Numbered from the stretch's first letter, positions 1-8,025 are shown. The stretch is 9,153 bases of DNA from an uncultured Pseudomonadota bacterium (GCA_937915955.1 CALGIB010000366.1:1-9153); one strand, 5' to 3'. Notes: a model not told the origin generated them from the sequence alone. Made by a program: numbers and translations.

Positions 1-718
1 TGTCGGCCTGGCGGAGCGCGGCGCGGGCCGCGGGCAGGCCGGCCCGTGTGGACGCCAGCTGCTGCTCCTGCTGGAGCACGTCCAGGCCGTTGCTGATCCC
101 TCGCTCGAGCTGCAGGCGGGTGACCTCGAGCAGCTCCTCCTGGAGCTGCACCTGCTCGGAGACGACGTCCAGCTGCTCCTGGGCCACGGCCAGGTCGAAC
201 CAGGCGCCGGTGACCTGGGCCGAGATCATCAGGGCCGCCGCCTGAGCGTCGCCCCGAGCGGCCTGGGCCTCGAGCCTGGAGGCCAGCGCGCTGTTCAGCG
301 TGGCGCCGAAGACGTCGATGTTCAGCCCCGCGGTGAGCATGGCTGAGCCGGTGTAGTAGGTCTCCGGAGCCTCGTCCTCGGTGCCCGCCACCGACATCGC
401 GCAGAGGTCGAAGCCCAGCGACTCGCAGGGCTTCTGCTGCACGCCGACGTCGAAGCTGGCGTAGGGAAGCGCCGGGCCCAGGGACTGCACGGCGGAGGCC
501 TTGGCCGCCTCCGCGCGGTGCCGGCTGGCTTGAAGGTCCAGGTTGCCGTCCAGGCCCTCGGTGACCAGCACGTCGAGCTGCGCCTCGCCGAAGGTGGACC
601 ACCAGGGCGCCGAGGAGCGCGCGCCCGAGGCCTCGCGGTAGTCCTGGACAGGGACCACGATCTCGGCTCGATCCGAGAAGCCGGCGCCCATCAGCAGGCT
701 GAGCAGGAGCGCGCTCAC
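1..718 (-). CDS. TolC/OprM-like outer-membrane efflux channel, partial (C-terminus beyond the left edge)
   Basis: This gene is open at the window edge; the first 239 residues are visible with no stop. Proteins of this family form the trimeric outer-membrane duct of tripartite efflux pumps or type I secretion systems. The pattern fits an outer-membrane factor: a WWSTFGEAQLD segment near residues 39-49 followed by a long Ala/Glu-rich helix, a strand region with LNIDVFGA at 132-139, then paired coiled-coil helices ending in LERGISNGLDVLQQEQQLAS (204-223). The GTG start at 718 overlaps the upstream TetR stop as GTGA and has a GGAGG Shine-Dalgarno at 723-727, four bases away. The N-terminal hydrophobic stretch (SALLLSLLMGAG) is short, lacks basic residues and has no lipobox Cys, so the exact start is less certain. 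Residues 98-118 look like an enlarged surface loop with two Cys (98, 106) and an acidic stretch. It is co-transcribed and probably translationally coupled with tetR; pump partners probably lie to the left. Confidence 0.88.
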   Translation of the reverse strand, partial: MSALLLSLLMGAGFSDRAEIVVPVQDYREASGARSSAPWWSTFGEAQLDVLVTEGLDGNLDLQASRHRAEAAKASAVQSLGPALPYASFDVGVQQKPCESLGFDLCAMSVAGTEDEAPETYYTGSAMLTAGLNIDVFGATLNSALASRLEAQAARGDAQAAALMISAQVTGAWFDLAVAQEQLDVVSEQVQLQEELLEVTRLQLERGISNGLDVLQQEQQLASTRAGLPAARAALRQAD

Positions 719-1311
719 GCGACCTCCAGCGCCACGCCGCGAGCGAAGAAGCCGACGAACTGAGGCAGGTAGTGGTCGGGCGAGATCTGCAGGGGGGCGT
801 GGGCGCCGCAGGTCATGCGGAGGAAGTTCGGGGCCTGGACGCCGCCCATGAAGGCCATGGCCATGGCCACCGTGTCGCCCTCGCGGACGCGGCCCGCGGA
901 CTGGGCCTCTGCGAACCAGGTCGCCAGGCGGCGGAGCGTCAGGATGGGCGGGGGCTCGCCCTCGTAGCTGACGAAGATCTCGCTTGGGGTGATGCCCGCG
1001 GCGGCCAACGTGGCCATCTCGCGCGACATGGAGAGGAAGAACGCGACGAAGCGGGTGGCGATGCTCAACAGCTGCTCGTCGACCGGGACCGCCGCGTCGA
1101 AGCCGCCGTCCAGCAGCTCCGGCGCGCGGCTGGGCTTCAGCGCCGCGATCATGAGCGCCCGCTTGCTCCCGAAGCGGTGGAAGAGCGCCGGAGCGCTGAC
1201 CCCGAGCTCCTTGGCGATGACGCTGGTGGCGACGCCGGGGCCTTGCTCGAGGAAGACCTTTCGGGCGGCCTCGAGGATGGCTTCGTCCGTCACTTCGCGA
1301 GGTCGGGCCAT
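715..1311 (-). CDS. TetR/AcrR-family transcriptional repressor
   Basis: This is a 198-residue protein, normal for the TetR family. The N-terminal DNA-binding domain is clear: an initial helix (TDEAILEAARKVFLEQG, residues 8-24), then the helix-turn-helix TSVIAKELGVSAPALFHRFG at 29-48, followed by SKRAL. The rest is a helical ligand-binding and dimerisation domain typical of drug- or lipid-sensing repressors; its ligand cannot be read from sequence. The ATG at 1311 has an upstream AAAGGA about 8 bases away. The stop overlaps the GTG start of the outer-membrane efflux gene, so the two form an operon. Immediately upstream lie a sigma70-like promoter and a large palindrome over its spacer and -10, so the protein very likely represses its own operon and is released by a substrate of the pump. 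Family assignment is firm; the regulatory target is inferred from position. Confidence 0.93.
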   Translation of the reverse strand: MARPREVTDEAILEAARKVFLEQGPGVATSVIAKELGVSAPALFHRFGSKRALMIAALKPSRAPELLDGGFDAAVPVDEQLLSIATRFVAFFLSMSREMATLAAAGITPSEIFVSYEGEPPPILTLRRLATWFAEAQSAGRVREGDTVAMAMAFMGGVQAPNFLRMTCGAHAPLQISPDHYLPQFVGFFARGVALEVA

Positions 1312-1332
1312 GATCTGGATCCTTTCGTTATC

Positions 1333-1370
1333 GACGACTCAGTAACTATCACCAGAGTTACTGAGCCGTC
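1333..1370. promoter_or_regulatory. 38-bp inverted repeat, probable TetR operator
   Basis: The left arm GACGACTCAGTAACT (1333-1347) and right arm AGTTACTGAGCCGTC (1356-1370) are reverse complements at 14 of 15 positions (mismatch 1337/1366), around the 8-bp spacer ATCACCAG. The inner ten bases of each arm match perfectly. The palindrome covers the promoter spacer and part of the -10 and abuts the -35 of the tetR operon, which is where an autorepressor would bind. At 38 bp it is long enough for two TetR dimers, or one dimer plus extra symmetry. It is too far from any gene end and lacks a T tract, so I do not read it as a terminator. Confidence 0.75.
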
Positions 1371-1372
1371 AA
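1345..1372 (-). promoter_or_regulatory. Putative sigma70-type promoter of the tetR-efflux operon
   Basis: On the minus strand a TTGACG -35 element (1372-1367) is followed by a 16-bp spacer and a GATAGT -10-like element (1350-1345). The first element is one base off the consensus; the second matches four of six bases. It lies in the only AT-rich stretch of the window, 34 bases or more ahead of the tetR ATG. The overlapping palindrome supports its being a regulated promoter. Start-site position is inferred, not shown. Confidence 0.55.
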
Positions 1373-1401
1373 TAAATAACCTGCACCGAACCGGGCGCGC
1401 C

Positions 1402-1914
1402 TCAGGTCGGGACCGAGAACACCATCACGTCCCGACCCTTGACCTCGTGGTGGTAGGCCTGCACGAAGAGCCCGCCGCACTTGCGCACGACCCGGCGAGA
1501 AGCCAGGTTCGCCGGGTCCACGGTGACGACCAGGGCCTGTATGCCCAGGCCTCGTCCGTAGCCGCGGGCCCACTCCAGCAGGGTGGTCGCGTGCCCTCGT
1601 CCGCGGTGGCTGGGGGCGACGCTGTAGCCGATGTGTCCCGCGTAGCGGAACAGGTCGCCTCGGAGCTCCTGGCGGAAGTTGGCGACCCCGACGAGCCGGC
1701 CCTCGACCTCGAGGAAGCGGGTGGTGCAGGCGACCCCGCTGTAGGGCAGGTTCTCTCCCCTCTCCTGCCCGTCGACGTGCTCGGCGCAGCGGGCCGAGGA
1801 CCAGCCCCGAGGGCAGAACCAGGCGGGGATCACGTCCTCGCCGGCGGCCTCGAAGTCCGCCAGGAAGGCGCGGTAGGCGGCCTCGTGGGAGGCGGTCAGG
1901 GACAGAACGGGCAT
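1402..1914 (-). CDS. GNAT-family N-acetyltransferase (resembles COG3981 predicted acetyltransferases)
   Basis: This 170-residue protein transfers an acetyl group from acetyl-CoA to an unknown amine. The acetyl-CoA-binding motif A is clear: HIGYSVAPSHRGRGHAT at 94-110, with the pyrophosphate-binding RGRGHA loop at 104-109. It is followed by a conserved helix and the strand-loop VTVDPANLASRRVVRKCGG (130-148), characteristic of the predicted acetyltransferases grouped as COG3981. I chose the ATG at 1914 because AGAGG lies eight bases upstream; an in-frame GTG at 1938 would add eight residues without a better ribosome site. It sits 54 bases downstream of the ABC exporter on the same strand and 90 bases before tetR, so it is probably the last gene of the upstream transcription unit. 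The substrate cannot be deduced. Confidence 0.87.
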   Translation of the reverse strand: MPVLSLTASHEAAYRAFLADFEAAGEDVIPAWFCPRGWSSARCAEHVDGQERGENLPYSGVACTTRFLEVEGRLVGVANFRQELRGDLFRYAGHIGYSVAPSHRGRGHATTLLEWARGYGRGLGIQALVVTVDPANLASRRVVRKCGGLFVQAYHHEVKGRDVMVFSVPT

Positions 1915-1968
1915 GGGGAGGGCCTCTTGCGAGCCCACTGTAGGGACCGGATCGCCGGGGTCCAGCCC

Positions 1969-3801
<1,833 letters not shown>

Positions 3802-3807
<6 letters not shown>

Positions 3808-3862
3808 CGCGGCAGTCTGGACACCGAGGGGGCCCGGGGCAAGTCAGGGGCTGGCGGTGTCC
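3802..3862. repeat. Inverted repeat spanning the ABC exporter start
   Basis: GGACACCGC at 3802-3810 and GCGGTGTCC at 3854-3862 are perfect 9-bp reverse complements separated by 43 bases. In the minus-strand transcript this would pair the end of the preceding secreted-protein gene with the GTG start codon (3805-3807) of the ABC gene. The right arm belongs to the Asp-Thr codon repeats of the preceding gene, so the match may be partly a by-product of that repetition. A second GGACACCG copy lies at 3819-3826. Confidence 0.4.
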
Positions 3863-4606
3863 TGCCATGAGGTGTCAGCTGAAGCCGTGTCGGCGGTGTC
3901 GCGCGAGCGGCCGGTGTCCCAGGACCAGCCGGTGTCCGGGAGCCCGCTGTCGAGGCCCCGAAGCTCGAAGCTGCCGTCCTCGGCGAGCTCGGCGTCTTCG
4001 GTCGGAAACGCAAACCCTGCACCATCCAGCGGGAAGTCCGGCTCGATGCGGCCTCGCAGCTCTCGGGATCCGCCCGCGAGGTCGCCGAGATCCAGGTCCT
4101 GGGCAGGGTCGATTCGGACCGGCACGGTCAGCCCCCGCTGACCCGGCGGTCCCAGGTGTGCTCCCGAACACCAACGGGTACGCGCGTCTTGCCCCAGGCT
4201 CCATCCTCCAGCTTCGCCAGCCCCACGGCGCAGGCGCAGCGCCAGCGCCCGCCCTCCGAGGAGCAGGGCGTGTGGTCGCAGTTCAGCTCCTCGACCGGGG
4301 GGCCGACGACGGTGACCAGCACCTCTCGCCGCGACGAGAGGACCACCGCGAACTCCGACTCCTCCAGCGAGACCCGCTAGGTGCCCCGGCTCCCCTCGAG
4401 GCTCCAGCCGACGCGTCCACGCGCCAGCTAGCCCCACACCGCCCAGCGCCCGCCAGCAGCAGCGGCGCGCTCAGGAGAAGCCGGCGAGGCCTCAAGGTCC
4501 TGGCGATCGACGGGTGGAGGATCTGGGCCTCGGAGGGCGCCGACTGTGGCGGTGAGGGTGGCTCGAGGCCGAGCGGACCACCCTGACCGAGGGGCTGGCG
4601 ACGCAT
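3844..4606 (-). pseudogene. Secreted Cys-containing protein with Asp-Thr-rich tail, frame broken twice
   Basis: No single frame covers this interval, but three consecutive segments each show coding-like G/C third positions. Segment one starts at ATG 4606, six bases after the SRPBCC stop, and carries a signal-peptide-like stretch (RPRRLLLSAPLLLAGAG) then a Gly/Ala/Ser linker. Segment two begins at VSLEESEFAVVLSSRREV and holds four Cys (CDHTPC, then CAC), ending at a TGA at 4128-4130. Segment three reads LTVPVRIDPAQDLDLGDLAG and ends in a tail with six Asp-Thr pairs. One extra G in the G run at 4373-4375 and one in the run at 4132-4136 would join them into a single frame of 254 residues, also avoiding the in-frame TAG at 4377-4379. 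I do not recognise the family; an exported or surface protein is likely. A TTG at 4495 is an alternative start. Sequencing error, recent decay and recoding are all possible. Confidence 0.62.
3847..3936 (-). repeat. Asp-Thr codon repeats (low-complexity tail)
   Basis: The last 30 codons of the broken secreted protein contain six Asp-Thr dipeptides, five coded GACACC and one GACACG, with Gly, Ala, Ser and Trp between them (DTGWSWDTGRSRDTAD and following). Spacing is irregular, so this is a degenerate low-complexity tail, not a clean tandem array. Asp-Thr-rich linkers or tails are common in exported proteins of Myxococcota and similar bacteria. The role here is unknown. Confidence 0.7.
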
Positions 4607-4612
4607 GACCGC

Positions 4613-5050
4613 TCAGCCCTCGAGCAGTCGCTTGAGCTTCGCCAGGTCCTTGGTCGTCGCCGAGCGCATCTGCATCGCCATGAGCGGCGCCATCAGGCTG
4701 CCGAAGAAGCCCTCGGGGCTGCCCTCGTTTCGGAGGACCATGCGCGTGCCGCCCTCGCAGTCCTCCCAGGTGTAGGTCGTCTTCATCGGGAAGGGGCTGT
4801 CCACCGCCCGCATCACCAGGCGCTCGCCAGACACCAGCTCGTCGATGACGTAGGTGTAGGCGATGCGCTTGCCCATGAACTCGGCCACGCGCGCGACCTG
4901 GGTCCCCACCCGGGCCGGCTTGTCGCTGAGCCAGGTGACCTCCTTGATGTTCACGTACCAGGACGTGTCCTGGTCGGGGTCGCAGCACAGGGCCGCGACC
5001 TCGGCTCGAGGGCGAGCGATCTCGGTGGTCACAGAGACATCGACGGGCAT
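4613..5050 (-). CDS. SRPBCC-superfamily protein (polyketide cyclase/dehydrase-like)
   Basis: This 145-residue cytoplasmic protein has the helix-grip pattern of the SRPBCC/START-like superfamily. An N-terminal strand (PVDVSVTTEIARPRAEV) leads into a helix, then a run of antiparallel strands (about 48-107, including GTQVARVAEF, IAYTYVIDEL, RLVMRAV and GTRMVLRNEG), and a long C-terminal helix (about 116-143) that would close a hydrophobic pocket. Members bind or modify small hydrophobic ligands; no catalytic residues identify a reaction here. The ATG at 5050 has a strong GGGAGGAG ribosome site just upstream. It lies 43 bases after eutL and 6 bases before the secreted-protein gene, so it is probably transcribed with eutBCL. 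That link is positional only, and I know of no established role for such a protein in ethanolamine metabolism. Confidence 0.85.
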   Translation of the reverse strand: MPVDVSVTTEIARPRAEVAALCCDPDQDTSWYVNIKEVTWLSDKPARVGTQVARVAEFMGKRIAYTYVIDELVSGERLVMRAVDSPFPMKTTYTWEDCEGGTRMVLRNEGSPEGFFGSLMAPLMAMQMRSATTKDLAKLKRLLEG

Positions 5051-5093
5051 CGGCTCCTCCCAGCGGCGACTCTACCCAGCGGCGCTCCTCCGC

Positions 5094-5753
5094 TCAGCGC
5101 AATGGCTCGCGCCCGACCTCGATGACCGCCTGCGCGTAGGCCGCCGCCGCCGCCTCGCAGTCATGGAGCGTGCCCGAGAGGAAGGCCGCCGCGAAGTTCG
5201 TCTCCGAGGGCGGCGTCAGGATCAAGCGAGCCTCGACCTGGGCCGCCTTCAGCGCCGCGTCCAGCGCGATGGTGTGCTCCATCGGCGGGGCGACGAGGTA
5301 GGCCATGGGGTCCCCGGGCTGAAGCCCGGCCTGGGCCGAGAGGTAGCGCCCGAGGCTGCCGATGACGTGCGGGAAGACGGCGATGCCCCCACACTCGCTG
5401 GCCGTATAGAAGCAGGCGTCGTGCTCGAGGCAGCGCAGCAGCGCGCGCAGGCCCTCCTCGATCTCGTCCGGCGAGCCCGAGGCCAGCACCCCGAGGATCT
5501 CGCCCGAGATCGGCCCCGAGGCGTGCGCGGCGCCCGCGTAGAAGCTCTTGGCGAAGACGACGTCGACGTCGGCGTGCTTGGTGGCCTCGTCCAGCGCCAC
5601 GTAGGTCGGGTCGTCCTGGTCGCAGGTGATCAGGCCCAGGCTGGTGTGCTTGTCGGGATCCGCGCCGTAGGCCCGCAGCAGCGCGGGGGAAGCGCCGGGC
5701 AGCCGCCGCACGCTCAGGACCTTGGGGTAGATGGGCTCGAGGATGCGGCTCAA
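5094..5753 (-). CDS. eutL: Ethanolamine utilization microcompartment shell protein EutL
   Basis: EutL is a tandem bacterial-microcompartment (BMC) domain protein; trimers form pseudohexameric tiles with a gated central pore. From the TTG at 5753 the product is 219 residues, the length I recall for enteric EutL. Recognised blocks include SLGLITCDQDDPTYVALDEA (38-57), FYAGAAHASGPISGEIL (71-87), GDPMAYLVAPPMEHT (147-161) and PPSETNFAAAFLSGT (181-195). The TTG start is supported by a GGAGG site (5758-5762) and a TTGA overlap with the eutC stop; no better start keeps the family length. Gene order eutB-eutC-eutL is as in Salmonella and E. coli. EutL crystal structures have shown binding of ethanolamine and cobalamin, which suits a neighbour of a B12-dependent lyase. 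No hexameric (EutM, EutS, EutK) or pentameric (EutN) shell gene is present here, so it is an isolated shell gene. Confidence 0.93.
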   Translation of the reverse strand: MSRILEPIYPKVLSVRRLPGASPALLRAYGADPDKHTSLGLITCDQDDPTYVALDEATKHADVDVVFAKSFYAGAAHASGPISGEILGVLASGSPDEIEEGLRALLRCLEHDACFYTASECGGIAVFPHVIGSLGRYLSAQAGLQPGDPMAYLVAPPMEHTIALDAALKAAQVEARLILTPPSETNFAAAFLSGTLHDCEAAAAAYAQAVIEVGREPLR

Positions 5754-6664
5754 GGGACCTCCACCAGGCGCTTGCGCACCTGAGGCTCGCGCAGCGCCGT
5801 GCCACCCACGCCGCCCAGGCCAGGGATGGCCGAGAGGTCCAGCTCGACCCCGCTGGTGCGCTGCTGGATCATGCCCTGAGCCAGCCGAGCCAGCCGCTGG
5901 GCGGCGTCGGCGGGCAGCATGCCGCGCGCGTGGATGTTGCTGATCATGTTCCGCTCGCCGTCGTTCCGGCCCACCCTGGGCTCGTAGACCATGTAGGCGG
6001 ACAGGCCATCGCCGGTGCCCAGGCCCGGGCGCTCGCCGAGCAGGATGCAGGCGACCTTGGCGCGGCAGAGCTCGCCGATCTCGTCCTGCAGCCAGACGCG
6101 CGCGTACTTGGCCAGCACCGGGGTGCCCACGCGCAGCCCCAGGGCCTCGCACTGGGCGATGAAGTGCCCCATCAGCTCGGGGCCCGAGCCCATGCAGGCC
6201 ACCGCGGACAGGCCGTCCGCCAGGATCGGCTGCACGTCGACGTCGCGCCGGGCGTTGGCCTCGAGCCAGGCGACGGCCTGGGCGTCCAGCCGCCGACCCA
6301 GGTCGGGACGCAGCAGGAACTCCCGGTGGTGGCCGACCCTTGAGCGCAGCAGCGGCAGGCCGGCGCTCTCGGCCCAGTCCTCGCTGAGCTCGGCGGCCAC
6401 GGCGGCGTGCGCGACCGCCAGCTCGGCCTGGAACTGCAGCACCACCTCGGTGGCGTAGCGGCTGCCGACCCGACCCACGCCGACGAGCGCGGTGGTGTGC
6501 TGAGCGGCCTCACGTGCGAAGCGCTCGTCCCGGATCGCCCCGCGGGGAATCACTCTGGACGGGGGCGGCTCGATGGGCTCGAGCGGAGCCTGCACCTGGC
6601 ACATCGGCGCGTCCTCGCCCAGCCGGCGACGCAGCTCCTCGACCATCCGGCGGGTGTGGCTCAT
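5750..6664 (-). CDS. eutC: Ethanolamine ammonia-lyase small (light) subunit EutC
   Basis: EutC pairs with EutB to form the adenosylcobalamin-dependent lyase that converts ethanolamine to acetaldehyde and ammonia, and helps bind the cofactor. Family motifs are clear: VGVGRVGSRYATE (61-73), FLLRPDLGRRLDAQAV (116-131), ADGLSA (149-154), LLGERPGLGTGDGLSAY (208-224) and ISNIHARG (241-248). Residues 4-17 (TRRMVEELRRRLGE) predict a short amphipathic helix followed by a Pro-rich linker, like the cargo-targeting N-terminus of enteric EutC. The protein is 304 residues against about 295 in E. coli, with roughly 28 extra residues at the C-terminus (from about 276: a Gly-rich stretch then a basic segment). 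The ATG at 6664 overlaps the eutB stop as ATGA, with AGGG seven bases upstream; the stop overlaps the eutL TTG. Confidence 0.95.
   Translation of the reverse strand: MSHTRRMVEELRRRLGEDAPMCQVQAPLEPIEPPPSRVIPRGAIRDERFAREAAQHTTALVGVGRVGSRYATEVVLQFQAELAVAHAAVAAELSEDWAESAGLPLLRSRVGHHREFLLRPDLGRRLDAQAVAWLEANARRDVDVQPILADGLSAVACMGSGPELMGHFIAQCEALGLRVGTPVLAKYARVWLQDEIGELCRAKVACILLGERPGLGTGDGLSAYMVYEPRVGRNDGERNMISNIHARGMLPADAAQRLARLAQGMIQQRTSGVELDLSAIPGLGGVGGTALREPQVRKRLVEVP
5751..5762 (-). promoter_or_regulatory. Ribosome binding site fixing the eutL TTG start
   Basis: On the minus strand GGAGG (5762-5758), a TCCC spacer and the TTG start (5753-5751) overlap the eutC stop TGA (5752-5750). The same arrangement, GGAGG, four bases, then a non-ATG start overlapping a stop, appears at the tetR/efflux junction (727-715). 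It decides the eutL start and suggests translation coupled to eutC. Confidence 0.75.
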
Positions 6665-8025
6665 CGAATCACCCTGGGGTCACCGAAGCGCTCGCCCGGC
6701 TGGTCCCCGTCCCAGATCCCGACCCGGTTCATCCACGCGTCGAACTCGGGCGTGGCCCGCTTGCCCAGCAGGCGTCGCGCCGAGGGCACGTCGTGGTAGC
6801 TGGTGGACTGGTAGTTCAGCATGATGTCGTCCCCCACGGGCATGGACATCAGGAAGCTGCAGCCGGCCGCGCCGAGCAGCACCTTGAGGCACTCCAGCTC
6901 GTCCTGGGACATGGACGAGTGGTAGGTGAAGCAGGCGTCACAGCCCATCGGCAGGCCCATGAGCTTGCCCATGAAGTGGTCCTCGAGCGCCGCCCGCGTG
7001 ATCTGCGGACCGTCCTCGAGGTACTCGGGCCCGATGAAGCCCACGACGGTGTTCACCAGGAAGGGCGAGTAGCGCCGCGCCAAGCCGTAGCAGCGCGCCT
7101 CCATGGTGACCTGGTCGGCGCCGTGGTGGCCCTCGCTCGAGAGCGCGCTGCCCTGGCCGGTCTCGAAGTACATGAAGTTGGGACCGCGCGTGCTGCCCTT
7201 GGCCTTCATCACCTGGTAGGCCTCGTCCATCAGCGCCACGCTGATGCCGAAGGCCTCGTTGGCCCTCTGGCTGCCGGCCAGCGACTGGAACATCAGGTCC
7301 ATCGGGCAGCCGTGCTTGTCCAGCGCCTCCATCTGCACGGTGACGTGGCTGAGCACGCAGTGCTGCGTCGGGATGGCGTTGCGCACCATGAGGTCGTTCA
7401 GGTGCGTCAGGATCTGGGCGGTCGAGGCGGCGCTGTCCGTGGCCGGGTTCACCCCGATCACGGCGTCGCCGCAGCCGTAGGACAGCCCCTCCCGAGCGCT
7501 GAACAGGATGCCCTGCACGTCGTCGGTGGGGTGGTTGGGTTGCAGGCGCGAGGAGAAGCGCCCCGGCAGGCCCAGGGTCGAGTTCGCGCGCACGACCACC
7601 TGGGAGCGGGCCCCCGCGACCATCAGGTCCATGTTCGACATGAGCTTGCAGGTGGCCGCCACCATCTCGGGGGTCAGCCCCGGCGAGACGCTGCGGATCT
7701 GCTCGGGGCGGGTCCGGTCGTCCAGCAGCCACTCGCGGAACTGCCCTACGGTCAGGTCCTTCACGGCCCGGTAGGCCTGCTCGTCCAGGTCGTCCTCGAC
7801 CAGGCGCGTCAGCTCGTCCTGCTCGTAGGGGACCACGGGGTTGGCGCGCAGATCGGCCAGCGAGAGCGCGCTCAGCACGGCGCGGGCCGCCACCCGCTCG
7901 ACGGGATCCCGGGCGCTCAGCTGTGCCTGGTCGTCCCCGCTCTTGGGCGGGTTCGCCTTGGCCAGTACCTCCTTCACCGACCCGAAGGTCCAGGAGGCGC
8001 CGCGGATGGTGGCGCTCAGCTTCAT
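6661..8025 (-). CDS. eutB: Ethanolamine ammonia-lyase large (heavy) subunit EutB
   Basis: This is the catalytic subunit, a TIM-barrel adenosylcobalamin radical enzyme that deaminates ethanolamine. At 454 residues it is one longer than E. coli EutB, with continuous similarity from the N-terminus (KEVLAKAN at 18-25) to the end (MLNYQSTSYHD at 402-412). The known substrate-binding residues are all present: Arg160 and Gln162 in SSRLQPN, Asn193 in GVNP, Glu288 in YFETGQG (E. coli 287) and Asp363 in MGCDAC (E. coli 362). NTVVGFIGPEYL (325-336) and LEDHFMGKL (347-355) are also typical, so the enzyme looks active. The start is ATG at 8025, matching the family's MKL beginning, although only a weak TAGGT lies upstream. 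It is the first gene of the minus-strand unit. No eutA reactivase or eutR regulator lies upstream; the next gene is divergent. Confidence 0.97.
   Translation of the reverse strand: MKLSATIRGASWTFGSVKEVLAKANPPKSGDDQAQLSARDPVERVAARAVLSALSLADLRANPVVPYEQDELTRLVEDDLDEQAYRAVKDLTVGQFREWLLDDRTRPEQIRSVSPGLTPEMVAATCKLMSNMDLMVAGARSQVVVRANSTLGLPGRFSSRLQPNHPTDDVQGILFSAREGLSYGCGDAVIGVNPATDSAASTAQILTHLNDLMVRNAIPTQHCVLSHVTVQMEALDKHGCPMDLMFQSLAGSQRANEAFGISVALMDEAYQVMKAKGSTRGPNFMYFETGQGSALSSEGHHGADQVTMEARCYGLARRYSPFLVNTVVGFIGPEYLEDGPQITRAALEDHFMGKLMGLPMGCDACFTYHSSMSQDELECLKVLLGAAGCSFLMSMPVGDDIMLNYQSTSYHDVPSARRLLGKRATPEFDAWMNRVGIWDGDQPGERFGDPRVIR

Noticed and set aside
1333..1370. The palindrome as a transcription terminator for the acetyltransferase unit
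   Set aside because: The stem is AT-containing with an 8-base loop and no following T run on the minus strand, and it overlaps a promoter. An operator fits better, though some attenuating effect cannot be excluded.
3831..3840. GC-rich GGGCCC palindrome between the secreted-protein and ABC genes
   Set aside because: Too short and without a T tract. Such strings are expected at this GC content.
3844..4437. A single 197-codon protein starting at GTG 4437
   Set aside because: Only its last 95 or so codons look like real protein. Its first half overlaps a different frame with better coding character (Cys-containing segment), so I treat it as one part of the broken secreted-protein gene.
4863..5783. 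A 306-codon plus-strand frame across SRPBCC and eutL
   Set aside because: It is antisense to two well-supported genes and has shadow-type Arg/Gly/Ala composition without motifs.
5754..6152. N-terminal extension of eutL to 352 codons
   Set aside because: This portion is an Arg/Ala/Gly-rich shadow of eutC. From the TTG at 5753 the protein has the family's length of 219 residues and a proper ribosome site.
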